Below, piece after piece: positions 1-15,079 of a stretch of 64,000 nt of DNA (position 1 is the stretch's first letter; every line of letters starts with the position of its first letter). The stretch covers positions 1,738,216-1,802,215 of the forward strand of contig NC_061064.1 of assembly GCF_021917145.1 (NCBI RefSeq), read 5' to 3'. This DNA is from Hypomesus transpacificus (Eukaryota > Chordata > Actinopteri > Osmeriformes > Osmeridae). The position numbers and the translations under genes are program-made. The notes below the pieces were generated by a model that saw only the letters and a list, made by a program, of their open reading frames with translations, was not told the DNA's origin and did no database searches.

Positions 1-227
1 TGTGTGTCCTCCTCATCTTCTGGGCAGCAGTGCAGGAGTAAGGAGCAGAAAAACCCTCTTCTCATATAACTGTTGCATATAACACATTCACAAATAACAT
101 GTGCGCTGCACATGGATAGTATTATTTGATCTGGTTACGGCCAACGAATAGTTAAAAAAACAAATATTTCAGGTACTTTGGTACTGTGTACATAGTACAA
201 ACCCAAGTCTGTTCGTGTGTTTTGCAG

Positions 228-1668
228 GAAGCCGAGGAGTTGATGTGGAAAAAGAGTCCGTTTCAGGCATCCTTCCCCAGGATAATGCTCCTGCTGACAC
301 TGTTTCTGTGGTCCTGGTTACCATGGCAATCACTCTCTCGGTTGTGCTATTGATATACTTCAGGCAGACCATACTGCGGAAGTTCTATAAAGGTACCCAC
401 CAGTTTTATAGCTGCATGTCAGTTTATAAAACAGTCTTGCATTAAGGTTGTAAATTAATTTTTGAAAGTGCAAATGAATTCATTCTAATACTGTGAGTTC
501 TGTCAGTGTGTGTGTGTGTTTGGATTATTATTTTTTTTATCTGGAAAGGTACAAGTAATCCTCCTCAATCTGTGCTTCTGACTCAATGAATTATCTCTCG
601 CTGAAAGGATGCCTGGCTTTTAAAAGTAAAAGTCAGATTGACATGGAGAGTGCCGCCTGCAGAGTGAACAGGGTCACCCTGAACCCAAACCAAGAAGAGC
701 AGATTCCAGGTAATTAGCACAGTGCACCACAGCTAAGTGTCTACATAATAAGCAATTAAAATGTCTATGTGTACATTTAAATAGCTTACTGCCAGAGCAT
801 TTGACTGCAGACTCCACAGGTTTTAAATCTGTACGTCTCTTAGGATAAAAGTGCCTGCTAAAATAATGTATGTCGGTTGCACGTGTAAATATGTTCCAAA
901 AAATAGGGGTCTGCAGCCTCAGAACAAAAACATCATCTGTAGACATCCTCAGGTCCTTGTGGTGTTTTCACGGCAGCTGATTATGGGACCCAGGGAGATG
1001 AGTTAGACCTGCCGGAGTCTGTTACTATCACACCCCAGCATCCTCCTCAGGGCTGCAGTCAGACACCAGACGTCCAGCCTCTGGCTCCAGATGTAACTGA
1101 TGGTTACTGCTCCTCTGGGTTTGAGTCTCTGACATCGTCCGAGCAACCCTTTAACAGCCAGGAGCTCACCATGGCGACCCTAGCTCTGCTGACCCGGCAA
1201 CCCTCCGACATCCAGGAGGTCACCGTGGCGACCCCGGCTCCTTTGGAGGGGTGTGCTCGACGGTCCCCTTGCCCGCCGTCTCAGACAGCCCAGGGCCACT
1301 GCGCTTCCCAGCTTCAGGACAACTACCAGCATGTTCCGGTGGAATGCACTGAGATGGATATCCACAGGGTGGTTTCTTCATCCCTGGACCTCCTCCACTG
1401 CCAGACGGAGCAGCGCTGCAGCTCCGGGAGACTGGGGGCCAGGGCCGTGTCTGGGGGTTTGGACGACCCTAACAACAGCAACACTGTCAGGGAACAATCG
1501 TGGAGTCCTTCAGCTCGCGTGAAGGAGCCACTTGACAGCTGTTTCAGGATCCCACAGCACAGAGGCTGTTGCAACAGTCCTGGATACAGTAATCGGGTAA
1601 TTACAGTTAGGATGGCAGGCCTGTGTCGTCTGTTCCTCTCGCAGAGAGAGCTATTTACTGCTCCTTAG
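228..1668 (+). CDS. eda2r: Ectodysplasin A2 receptor-like TNF receptor, 3' part (transmembrane and cytoplasmic exons)
   Basis: A partial gene; the extracellular cysteine-rich exons would lie to the left of the window. Three exons join in frame: 228-392, 608-709 and 977-1668. The first encodes an acidic stalk and one hydrophobic helix (VSVVLVTMAITLSVVLLIYF) followed by a basic stop-transfer sequence. The cytoplasmic tail holds two stretches that recall human EDA2R: a serine-rich CSSGFESL...SQELTMAT segment and PVECTEMD, a TRAF6-type P-x-E motif equivalent to PIECTELD in human EDA2R. EDA2R binds EDA-A2 and signals through TRAFs to NF-kB and JNK; it has no death domain and none is seen here. The identity is supported by position, because EDA2R neighbours MSN and LAS1L on human Xq12. 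TNFRSF19 is the main alternative. The 3' end is uncertain: a donor-like GTAATT at 1597 could splice to an acceptor before 2043, replacing the last 23 residues with a short MTETLKV tail. Confidence 0.62.
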
Positions 1669-2563
1669 AGGACAGAGCACGCTCGTTATATTTTATCATG
1701 ACATTTTATTTTTTCATTAAAATAATAATTCAACAGGTTTTTTATGGTACTGTAAAGTGTGACCTTATGTCAGAATTCCCCCAAATGATTCATCTTATAT
1801 TTATTTGTTTATATGTTTATCTATGAAGGAATTCATCTTTTATGATGTGCTGGTAGAAAATCCTTATGTTATAGCATCGCAAGAACAACAAAACTCTGCA
1901 TGATTTCTAACACATTGCCTTTTCCTTGACATGACTTAACCCAGTATTAGCCTCAAGTGCAAAGTTGACATTCTTTTTGGGGGAGACTGTCATCGTCTCC
2001 AAGGTGATAAATGTAAATCCTGACTCCATTTCTGTTTTTCAGATGACAGAAACACTTAAAGTGTGAAATGTGAAGACAAATTCAACGGTAAAACAGGGTA
2101 GGTTTTAATCTTTTTTGAGTACATCTAAGAAGTATGTTTTACCTAGTCAATACAAAGTTCAAACAATGGCCACTGTACCCCTGGATTAACACATGGCCAA
2201 GCAACAGCCAATCAAGTGAAGTATGGCCTTCGTAAAATAAGTTAAGCACTAATCAAACCAGTAAACCTGAATAAGTATCATAATAAATCAGAAAACCAAT
2301 TCAGACAGAAAAGTTGAAAACAAACAAGATTCTCCGTTTATGTGTCCCCCACCTGTTGTGCCCAGTAATAGATGTGATGTGCTTTTACTAATGGACGTTT
2401 ATGTGTTTGCATGTGTATAATGGGACCAGGTGTGGGTTTGAGGAGGCTCCCACAGACTTTGATGGAGTCGCTGACCCTGGACCCGATGCCCCCAAGACTG
2501 CAGAATCTCAAACGGGGTGCTGAATCAGGGTGCCGTGCTTCGAGAGGCCTGTGTGGGTTTAAG
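1669..2563. other. 3' flank of the eda2r-like gene, no firm gene
   Basis: AT-rich 3'UTR and intergenic sequence. A good acceptor (TTCTGTTTTTCAG) ends at 2042 and could begin an alternative last exon. Between 2411 and 2563 one frame stays open for about 50 codons up to the transposon, but I do not recognise the peptide. Confidence 0.5.
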
Positions 2564-2565
2564 TA

Positions 2566-2785
2566 CAGTGCCCTCCAAAAGTATTGGAACAGTGAGGCGA
2601 ATTCCTTTATTTTTGCTGTAGACTGAAAACATTTGGGCTTGACATCAAATAATGAACGTGAGACCAGAGATCAACGTTTCAGCTTTTATTTCCAGGTATT
2701 TACATCAGGATCTGATGCACAACTAAGAAAATATCACATTTTGTTTGAATCCACCCATTTGTCATGTGATCAAAAGTATTGGAAC
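2566..2785 (+). repeat. Left terminal inverted repeat of the Tc1-like element
   Basis: Outer transposase-site motif near 2577-2591 and inner motif at 2770-2785. The sequence between them is almost the exact reverse complement of 4004-4225. Confidence 0.9.
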
Positions 2786-2819
2786 AGATATACTTAAAAC
2801 ATATTTAAGTGAATAAGAC

Positions 2820-3856
2820 TTAATATTTAGTTGCAAATCCTTTGCTTTCAATAACTGCAGCAAGTCTGTGACCCATTGACGTCACCAAACTTTTGCATTC
2901 TTCCTTTTTGATGCTTTCCCAGGCTTTCACTGCAGCCTCTTTCAGTTGTTGTTTGTTTTGTGGGGTTCCTCCCTTCAGTCTCCTCTTAAGCAGGTAAAAT
3001 GCATGCTCTATAGGGTTTAAGTCTGGAGATTGACTTGGCCAGTCTAATACCTTCCATTTCTTGCCCCTGATGAACTCCTTTGTTGTTTTGGCAGTGTGTT
3101 TTGGGTCGTTATCTTGCTGCATGATGAAGGCTCTGCCAATCAGTTTGGTTGCATCTTTCCTTAAATTGGCAGACAAAATGTTTCTGTAGACTTCCGAGTT
3201 CATTTTGCTGCTGCCATCATGTGTTACATCCTCAATGAAGATTAATGAGCCCGTCCCAGAAGAAGCCATGCAAGCCCAAGCCATGACATTACCTCCACCG
3301 TGTTTCACAGATGAGCTTGTGTGTTTGGGATCATGAGCAGTTCCTTTCTTTCTCCAAACTTTAGCCTTTCCATCACTTTGGTAAAAGTTAATCTTTGTCT
3401 CATCAGTCCATAAAACTTTGTCCCAGAATTTTGAGGTTCATCTCTGTACTTTTTGGCAAATTCCAGCCTGGCCTTCCTATTCTTCTTGCTAATGAGTGGT
3501 TTGCATCTTCTGGTGTAGCCCTTGTACTTTTGTTCATGAAGTCTTCTGCAAACAGTAGATAGTGATACCTTCACTCCTGCCATCTGGAGGTTGTTGCTGA
3601 CCTCACTAACAGTTGTTTTAGGGTCTTTCTTTACAGCTCTCACAATGTTTCTGTCATCAACTGCTGATGTTTTCCTTGGTCTACCTGTTCGACGTCTGTT
3701 ACTTAGTACACCAGTAGTTTTCTTCTTCTTCAGGACATTCCAAATGGTTGTACTGGCTATGGCCAATGTTTCTGCAATGGCTCTGATTGATTTTCCATCT
3801 TCTCTAAGACTCACAATTGCTTGTTTTTCACCCAAAGACAGCGCTCTGGTTTTCAT
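2820..3856 (-). pseudogene. Tc1-family DD34E transposase, single-base frameshift
   Basis: Cut-and-paste transposase of the Tc1/mariner superfamily. The N-terminal half, from MKTRALSLGEKQ at about 3856, has the paired helix-turn-helix DNA-binding region with the GRPRK linker. The C-terminal half has the catalytic core: the first Asp in the WTDET motif, the second in QQDNDPKH, and Glu in LNPIEH, spaced 34 residues apart (DD34E). The two halves are in different frames. The span is 1037 nt, one base short of the 1038 expected for a 345-residue enzyme. The shift lies near 3428-3432, in the A-rich codons just before the FWDKVLW stretch. The copy is probably non-autonomous, but it could be mobilised in trans because both ends look intact. 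No other stop codon is visible in either half. Confidence 0.92.
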
Positions 3857-4003
3857 GTTGTTTTCACCTCTGAATACAGTCTGCATAGACAAAACCTATC
3901 TTACCCAATCTGAACCTGAGTGTAGACATTCAGTGGTATTTATTGATTGAATAATGTATGTAATAGGACACACCTGGGCAACAAAACACACCTGTCAGTC
4001 ACA

Positions 4004-4225
4004 TGTTCCAATACTTTTGCTCACGTGACAAATGGGTGGGTTCGAACAAAAAGGTGATATTTTCTAATTTGTGCATCAGATCCTGATGTAAATACCTGGA
4101 AATAAAAGCTGAAACGTTGATCTCTGGTTTCACATTCATCGTTTGATGTCAAGCCCAAATGTTTTCAGTCTACAGCAAAAATAAAGGAATTGGCCTCACT
4201 GTTCCAATACTTTTGGAGGGCACTG
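4004..4225 (-). repeat. Right terminal inverted repeat of the Tc1-like element
   Basis: Mirror copy of the left end. The inner motif TGTTCCAATACTTTTG lies at 4004-4019 and the outer copy ends at 4225, next to the duplicated TA. Confidence 0.9.
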
Positions 4226-6456
4226 TATGTCTCCTGTTATCTCACCTCCTGCACTCTGCTGGCTGTACCTGACCCACTCCTACACCACGTACCTCCAGCT
4301 GAGCTTTGACACCCAGATCTCTTGTGTGGAGATGTTTTGAAGAGTCGACCCTACGGCGGTGCAAGGTCACATGCTGCAGGGGCTAGCTGTGGAACGGATA
4401 CTGGGAAGACATCCGTTAACATCCGCTAACGACTGTTTGCGTAAATGTTAATCAGACTGACTGTTTGAACTCAGGTAGCTCAAGGAGGTTCCTCATCACA
4501 TCTTGTACTTTTATTTTATGATGTTTGTTGTTGACATTAGATCCTTTTCACTGGGTTGTCTTTGTTAAAGGCTGATAAAAGGTGTATCAAAACAAATACT
4601 GTTCTGGGATTTTTCTCTCTACTTATACGTGGACGGGCTGTGAGCGCACAGGCTTACAGAGACCTCTCATGCCTCTTCTGTGTATTACATGATGAATAGT
4701 CGACCAAAAAAAAGTCGACGGCTCAAAATTGAAAGAATCAGTTGGGTAAGGTGCATCAAGATAGGGCCGTTAAAAATAATTAAGTCAATGTAATTTAACG
4801 ATTCGAAACTTTCTAAATTTCTAAAACGTAAAACATGATTCTAGTGGAGAAAAAAAAATTGGGACATTTTGGAAGGAGTTCAGTTCACAATGCTATGCAG
4901 TGGCTTTTGGCTGTGTTCTTAAATAGATCCGATTAGCGCAGGCACCTTTCCAAGTCAGAGGCATCAACAGATATTCTTCGCTCCCAGGACACGAGCAGCA
5001 ATGCGGCACCCCGCTTTCTTGTGAGGTGAGAGGCCGGGACTACGGGTTGCAGATATATTACAAATATAGAATATTTTATACATGTACAGCAAGAACAGTA
5101 GACTAGTGCCACCTTGTGCTGTGTAACCGTAACTTGTGCGCAGTGTGGAAAGCACATGGTTTAACGAGTTAAAGTTAACGGTTAGAGACCGTTGTGGCCA
5201 TCTGAATGAAAATTAACCAACAAGAAAAAGATAATAGAATAACTCACCGCTAAGAATTTGACGGGCACAACAACCTTAAAAAACCCATTAAGTGCTTCAT
5301 TTTACACTAAAAAGTACCCGACTCGGTTTAAGTACAATTGTATAGCCTACACGAGATTCAAGAGATCTTGTGGGTCACCGTGCAATGGTTTCCGCGTCAC
5401 TGGGCAGACAACTGAAATGACTCATCCACGATCTTGTTTATAAACAATTGGGTCATTAAGGTATACCTTAATGTTGCACATCTTTTTTTGTGTACAAAAT
5501 GAATCCACAACAACACACTGGGCTCCGTGAATCTGTTTATTACCACAGAGATGGGGTAATTACGGGATGGCACAGTAAGGGAATCTCACACCAGGAATCT
5601 CTTCTCTTTCTCCACGTCTCGTTTTATTGTTTGTGCTTGTGTGTCTCTTTGATGGGTTCCAGTAAAATGTTCAAGCATGTGGGATAAGAAGATAAGACAT
5701 TGACACAGGAGATAGAGATCCATAAAATCTAAATATCCTTCTCCCACATATAGTCTACATTACACTGCTTATTTGAATCAACAAACAAAATAAATGATGA
5801 CTGTTTACCAAGCTCTAGAGTTAAAACTGTTGAGCTAGTACTTTACCAGTTTACCATTTCACAATGTAAATAACACAGCACAACACATTAGGCTAAATGT
5901 CTAAATGTTTCTAGCATTCTGCACAAATAATTACTGTTTCATTATTTTCGTCATCCACTGAATGCAGGTTGTATGAATGGCAGATGAAACTCATCACTAT
6001 GCAAAATCATCCTTCATTATTCAACACTTCTGAATTAACATCATCTACTGCACAATTCTAACAAATGCGAGGTTATGTTTTACACATTTGCATTGACCTC
6101 CCTGCCCACCACCCCACCCCCCCCCCCCCCCACCACCACCACCCCCACATCTTTCAAGCAATAACTACACCCCTGCTGTCATAGGAGAGCAGTGGTACTG
6201 AAATTGCAGTATGTTCTACGCAGCTGGCTGAATGTGTTAGCATGTCGATTGTTTTACGACCTTCAGATAATACAGCTCCTTTTGGCTAGCACAGACTAGC
6301 TCTATGCACCACATGAATAATGCTGTAAACATGAGAAAACAAGATGTAGCACCTCTTTATAGTGGTAATAGCTTATTACAGAGACTGTGTGTGTATGTGC
6401 AGTCTGTAACAGCCTCATCCTTACCATTATATCCATATTGGTTTGAAAGGAAACCC
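4226..6456. other. Intergenic region between the transposon and gpr83
   Basis: AT-rich DNA between two convergent genes. It contains a pyrimidine simple repeat at 6108-6147 (poly-C then CCA). I see no ORF with recognisable homology and no RNA gene. Part of 6300-6456 should be gpr83 3'UTR, but no clear poly(A) signal was found. Confidence 0.5.
6108..6147. repeat. Poly-C / (CCA)n tract
   Basis: A run of 14 or more C followed by CCA triplets, located about 310 bp beyond the gpr83 stop codon. Confidence 0.9.
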
Positions 6457-8592
<2,136 letters not shown>

Positions 8593-11054
8593 CTATACTA
8601 TCCTGTCCATCTAGGATATAGGCAATGACTACATTTGGCTGCGCATCCTCTTTCCTATCCAAACCCCCACTGATCATTTAAGTCGTAGTCTCCGTTGACT
8701 GCCTGCACGATTTCATGCTCACTGTGCGTAGTGCGTGATTGATTAAAGGATAAACACAAACAAATATAAGTAATCTCTCTTAGGCTATAACACTACAACG
8801 TTTTGCCATTTCACCATACGCATGATTTCGTTTTAAAATGCATGCCCTGAAATACCGATGTAGTGCCGATGACTCACAACATTTTAGGTTAAATGACGGG
8901 AAACCCAAGATACCCCTCCAGCCCGCCTCTCTCCCCTTCTCACTTTTGGGTAACAACATTTCAAAAATTAATTGTTAGCCTCTGGATGGCGCTGCAAAGT
9001 AGACTTGGTCAATTACAATTTTTGAGAAATTCGATCTAAGTAAAACAACGTGTTCTACTGAAAAGATTTCAGAGTAAAATTAGCTTTTAGGGGAATTGCA
9101 GAAAACATGAATATTATACGACGCATAAATACAAATCCTACTGATTGTGAACAATGTAGCTTCACGTTTCCCCTTAAAGAGTGTTCTAAAATGGCGCTCT
9201 ATTATAAACTGAGGTAGCCCAATGAAAGACAGTGGCACGCCTACCAAGTTCTAAAGCGACTGTAATAATATAGATAAGCTACATTTGGAGGCCATGGCTG
9301 CAGCTGTGCATTGAGTTAGTTAGTGCTACCATCTGATCACAAGATAACACGCACGCTCCCATTCACTCCGATGAGACAACCCGCTGCGGAGGCAGGAAAT
9401 GTGAGACTGTCAGATAAAAAATGTGTTTATTATCTTAAAACATCTTTGAGAAGTAAGCCTCTACCGCAACCGGTTACCCTAATTAGATAAGGACTCATTA
9501 TTTCAATTTTGTATGTAGCATTTTTAACGTTTTGAAATAAAGGTTATATTCAGCCGTTCAACATGATCAGATTAAGAAATACTGACGTTACATTCAAAGA
9601 CTCAAATATTAAAACATCAGGCCTACGCAATGAAACAAAATAATACATGAACATTTGGATAAACATTTAATGTGAAAATAGGCCTATACATTTAGTACGG
9701 AAACTTACACCTGAAATGCCCTGAGGAGTTACATTTGTGGTGCATTAGTGTGTGTTATATTAGTATTCTTTGTTGATAATCAACATAATAATCCTACCTG
9801 CACACAGTACATCGTGGACAACAACACAGGCAGCGCTAACACATGAATGGACCAATCAGCAGAACTCAAGATGATTCATCTCAGTGATGAAGTAACTCCA
9901 GACACGGCTTGCAGTCAAGGTCGGCTTGCAGTCAAGGTCACCAGCAGAATGCAGTTTGCCAGTAGAACAGTAGACAATTGACGCCTCACTTGGGGTATTT
10001 GACAAACTGACACCCTGTGTACTGAGTGTTCAACTCAGCTTGTCAAACACACTAAGTGAGGGGCCTGCTCTCTGAAGACAGCCCTGTGGAACAACAACAC
10101 AACTATTGTGCAGTGGTTATTTATTAGTTAACAATGCAAGTTAACTTTACAAGTTCTCTATAGATACAGATTAAACTGCATACTACTGACTGGTTTATTT
10201 ACCTATCAGTCACATAGTAGGCGTACTCTACCCTAACCGCCTCAACAACCCCTGAGCCGAAGTACTATGCTGCAGCTTTTGACAGATATTAATGTTGGTC
10301 TAACAAAGGTAAAACTGTCTGATTCATTTCTGCCTTCTGTCAGTAAATGTGATATAGGCTACATCAACACCATAGAACCATTGAATCAAACCCCACCTCC
10401 CACAAGGTCATAGATCTAAAGTTTTCATGTACAAACACAATGCATACAGACTGACAAACTATTCTAGATTTCTTTCTTTCTCTGAAAAGTGCTGTACCTA
10501 GTTGACAGGATTCTTCTGAAGTTCTGGCGAGCAGACTGCTTGATTGGTCTTCTCCGATCAAATAGAAGGGATGCCTCTGTTCCCCTGAACAACTGCCTGA
10601 TCATTACTAAGCTACAGCATTATAAAGAGGAAGCAGAAATAAGGAAGATAAGTGCAACGCACGCTGGCAGGAAATGTCTGGAACCAAAGTGACAACATGT
10701 CAGGGTTGTGAAATGCTAAATGGCAGTTTGAAAATGAGTGTTACATGTTCCACTGAGGCTGTTTGTTCTTTTTATGAACAAACAGCTTTATGGTCCAGCT
10801 CCTGGTTGAAACATAAAAAAATGTGGCCTATGTATCTGATGTTTAGACCCCCATATTCTGTCTCGTTGATCATAATACAGGATGGTGAAGCTGATCTCCT
10901 ATCAGGAAAGAAAATGGTTTTAGCAGCCAGTAGCGTTGGTGAGATCTAAACCCCACTGGAGATGGTACTAAACTGTCACTGTAGACACTGTAAGAACAAC
11001 AACCCAGGGAGCATGTAAAAATGGCAGGCAGACAAATAGGCCAGCAGGCAGGTA

Positions 11055-11500
11055 GACAAGTAGGTAGGTAGGTAGGTAGGGAGGTAGGTAGGTAGGTAGG
11101 TAGGTAGGGAGGTAGGTAGGTAGGGAGGGAGGGAGGGAGGGAGGGAGGGAGGGAGGGAGGGAGGGAGGTAGGTAGGTAGGTAGGTAGGGAGGGAGGGAGG
11201 GAGGGAGGGAGGGAGGTAGGTAGGTAGGTAGGTAGGTAGGTAGGTAGGTAGGGAGGGAGGGAGGTAGGTAGGGAGGTAGGGAGGTAGGTAGGTAGGTAGG
11301 TAGGTAGGTAGGTAGGTAGGGAGGTAGGTAGGGAGGGAGGGAGGGAGGGAGGGAGGGAGGGAGGGAGGGAGGGAGGTAGGGAGGGAGGGAGGGAGGTAGG
11401 TAGGTAGGTAGGGAGGTAGGGAGGTAGGGAGGTAGGTAGGTAAGTAGGGAGGGAGGTAGGGAGGGAGGTAGGGAGGTAGGTAGGGAGGTAGGGAGGTAGT
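11055..11500. repeat. (GGTA)n/(GGGA)n tetranucleotide array
   Basis: About 445 bp of alternating GGTA and GGGA blocks. The 4-bp period creates a stop-free minus-strand frame of prolines, serines, leucines and tyrosines, which is not a gene. The purine-rich strand could form triplex or G-rich structures. Confidence 0.97.
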
Positions 11501-11764
11501 TCATTGTTTGCTGGTAATGAGGTGATTGAGAGGGATGTACAGGAGATACTCCCTGGTTGTGTCTGACTTTTGTCTCCCTAGTTGAACTGGTGCTGAACAT
11601 CAGAAAAACGATAATGTATTGACTTGTGAGATCTCAATGCTCTTATGGTTCTTCCCTTTCTTCCCTTTGGGACTTATTTAGTTTTCACAATGTATGCTTC
11701 ATGTTTTGATTACTTGCAACATCTCATTGTTGTGATCAGTGACCTGTGCACTTTTGTAAAGCTC

Positions 11765-11815
11765 TCTTTTGGAAGTCGCTTTGGATAAAAGTCTGTTAAA
11801 TGCACACATTTAAAT
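11765..11815 (+). mobile_element. SINE 3'-tail remnant
   Basis: AGTCGCTTTGGATAAAAGTC followed by GTTAAATG matches the 3' end of the full SINE copies in this window. The tRNA head is missing. Confidence 0.65.
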
Positions 11816-12377
11816 GTAAATGACTTGTGAAGTCATGAGTAATTGCACATTTTACACCAATAAAAAAAAAATGTTTAGATGGAGTGGAAACCTACTTTCA
11901 CAGGGCATGTGAGTGTGAAATTCAGTTAACCACTAAAACATTTTTTTTACTTCCTCTGGCCACTCACTTCCTCATATGAAAACCAAGTTATATCTACTTA
12001 AAAATCACATTCAAAAGATCTTATTCAAGAAGAGGATAGATGGTGGATTTGAAGTGGAAAAGTCATTGTTTAGTCTCTTTTTCATCTGGTACATTGAAAG
12101 AGTAATAGGCTGTGTGAGCGGAAATTAAACCAAGTTGTGTCACCAAGAGCTGACCAATCAAAACACATCAGACTGGCTGTGAAGGCAAACACATTTGTTA
12201 AACTTCACCTTCTGTCTTATTGTCATAGTATATTATTTTTGCTTCAAACATGATAACAACTTTAAACACACATCCCATTTAAAGGGGCATTAATCCTATT
12301 CCAACTGTCAAAAAAATGTGCCTAATCTCACAAGGTATGGCAACATGTGAACTTTACATGTAAACATGTACACCGTC

Positions 12378-12706
12378 TGTCAAAAGTTCGGAAACACCTA
12401 GTCTTTTGTCATTGATGGGCAACACATGCACCTCCTGTTTTTAATTGTTTTTAATGCATGAATTCAATCACTCAACCAGGGACTGTAGGGCAATTAACCT
12501 ACATGTATTTAGGCCTAATGAGTTAGCATGTTCTCCAGATATTGCCTAAGGTGACAGGTTTATGAAAATTAAGCTTTTGCATCAATATATGTATTTTTTT
12601 GTCAAAATAAATCTTCATACCATTAAATAACCTATTTTGTTGCATATAAACAACAGAAACATGCATGTCTTTCTCAAAAACGATAAAAGACTAGGTGTTT
12701 CCAAAT
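12378..12706. mobile_element. Short Tc1/mariner-like inverted-repeat element (MITE)
   Basis: About 325 bp bounded by imperfect inverted repeats. TCGGAAACACCTAGTCTTTT near 12388-12408 is mirrored by AAAAGACTAGGTGTTTCCAA near 12686-12704. The CAAAAGTT-GGAAACACC style of end is common in fish Tc1-type elements. The interior has no transposase. Confidence 0.7.
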
Positions 12707-15079
12707 GCTACATGTAAACATGTACAGTAGACTAAAACACAGTCCCCAGGGTTCGTAATGACTAAGGACTCATTTCTTACAGACACTTAGACTCTCTTGG
12801 GGATGCGCTACAGTTCGTGTTTTACATGTGGACCACACATACACAATTATAAATTATTTGAGTTCCACAATCATGAGCCTTTTCTGCTTGGAAAGCAATT
12901 GACATACTGCCTTTAGAGACTGTGAATTAACAATATCAGGACATTGTTAGGCAAGCAGCTGTTGTGAACGCCATAATGCTCAAAAGTCTTCAGACACAAG
13001 GTGGTGGTGCGGTTGATGGTGTCTCGAAAGAAGCCAATTTGCCAGTGAATAGTTTAGTTTCAGTGAAGGGATATTTGATAGAATCATGCGGGAAGTTAAA
13101 AACCTCTTGACACAACATATTGGCTGTTATTTGAAATAGTTGTTGAGAAACACGTGGTCGATTTACATCTCGCAACAAACAGAATTACAACTCTGTAAAG
13201 AATGCTTTTAAAACGCGTTTTTAAAAGTCAGAACATAGTGACAATTCTTACTGGTGGATGAAACCTACGTCCGAAAGCACAAATGCTAACTTCATTTTAT
13301 GTGTTTTTTATCATGTTAAACTGATAGGCCCTTGAGGTCTGACTGTCAACTGACTTTAACACTACAATTATTGCAAATGTTCGGGGAAATACTTGGGGTT
13401 TTGCTGAAACATCACAGGGCTTCTAGATTATTTTGTCAAAGTAGGTGCTTTGGTCTTTAGTTTATTAGGCCTACTTTGTCCTCAATATCATCAGTTGTAC
13501 ATTTTATTAATGTAGAACTCACTTGTACAGAATGAAAACATAGTTTGAGTGTACCAGTGCCTCCTGGGGGAGGAGCAGAGAATGAACTGTAACTCGAGAA
13601 ACAGTGTTACATGTTTCACATTGGGTACTGTACTGTGAGGAGTCATGGCTGGAATATCCTTATTTAGTCAGCAAGGAGGGAATGACCCAACCCTGTAAGA
13701 GATGGGATTTGGGAGGAGGGCAGGAAAAGATTGCCTGAACCTCACAGTGGCTCTCTCCGAGGGACTTTGAGACAGACTCATCATTCTGTCACATCAAGTA
13801 GTTCTGAGGCAATCTTCTTTTTAGAAACTTTAATGTATCAGCAATAGACTTCTTTTTCATCTTTGGTGGATTAGATAGGTATCTTAGATCAGCAGAACAT
13901 AACACAGCATGTGAATTAGTTGGACTTTTTCTGAGCTAAAGATGACCCCTCAACAAAGTGTTGGCCCCCATTCCAAAGCAAACAGCAATGAGTCAAGTAT
14001 TCAAGACAAAGAGAAGGCAAGTTGCAATTTATTACAATTTTTTATTGGTTTGATAAAATCTCTGTCAAACCATGATTTAATTTCCATTAGACATTATTTT
14101 GTATGTTGTCATGACTGTGATAGGACCAGGTACTATATATTACATCCACATTGTTACCAGTGCCAGCCAGTGCCAGGTAAAAGTACATTTTACAGTGCTT
14201 TACAGAGATTTTCACATTAGCTGACACTTTTATCATCCAAATCAACAGCGACGACATATCTCATAAGAAGGTCAATGTTATTACCACAAGAAATAGTAAA
14301 CAATGCAGTTCTGCACATGGTGGCTTTAGGGTAGGTGATTGTCTGCAGGGCACCTGTCAGCAAGATGGCAGACTGAGAGGTCTAGAGAAATCATTTTCCT
14401 CTGTGTGAGACACTGAGGATGCTACAGCAATGCATAGTTTCCCACAATGCTTTAAAGTGCCAGTCATTTGCTTTGACAGGCGTCTCCCCATACCTTGCAT
14501 TCAGGAAATGAAACATGCGTTGCTCATGACAGTCGTGTCAAATAGATGGGTTTGTAATGTCTGCAATTGCAAGGTTTTTTCCCATCTTGTTTATGGCATC
14601 TGCTTGTTTATTCAGTTTTCTCTATTGAATCTCTAAGCTTATTCAATGTTGTGAAAATGTCCCCAAAACACTGGCTTTGTTTGGCTTAATCACTATAATT
14701 CTTACAAGAAAAACATTTTAAATAAAATCAGCAGTTGTCGGTGTGTTCTGTCTTTTGTTAGAAAACAGGTGTAATATAGAAAAGACATACAGACACAATG
14801 TTAAAAGAGCTTAAAGCTTAATGTGACTTAAACTCCCGAACTATTGTGTCAGACATCCAGATTGTATTCAAAATGTGTGTAGTCCTAATCAACAACTACT
14901 GTGTGATGGAAACGTGTGAGAGAAACCAGCACTATTGTCAAATATATCTCAATATATTTAGTTGTGAGAGAATAAACACGTCAAACGATATTTACAACTT
15001 CATCTGTTCTGAAGGATTCCAGTGATCCAAGAGCTTGTGTTTCCAGGAAAGTTCTTGTTCATCTGTTCTCTCACAGAAA

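Larger units (their letters stand above)
2566..4225 (-). mobile_element. Tc1-like DNA transposon with IR/DR-type ends
   Basis: A nearly complete 1660-bp element inserted at a TA dinucleotide, which is duplicated at 2564-2565 and 4226-4227. The termini are inverted repeats of about 220 bp that start with CAGTGCCCTCCAAAAG. Each inverted repeat carries an outer and an inner copy of a CAAAAGTATTGGAAC motif, the IR/DR arrangement in which transposase binds two sites per end. The central region holds a transposase gene on the minus strand, broken by one missing base. The two ends differ by only a few substitutions, which suggests a fairly recent insertion. Confidence 0.95.

Noticed and set aside
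228-1668. Interferon or IL-10 family receptor tail
   Set aside because: The first impression came from the single helix and Ser-rich tail. The PVECTEMD motif and surrounding phrases match EDA2R, and no JAK box is visible.
10968-11600. Pro/Ser/Leu/Tyr-rich 210-codon minus-strand frame
   Set aside because: It is a translation of the GGTA/GGGA tetranucleotide array.
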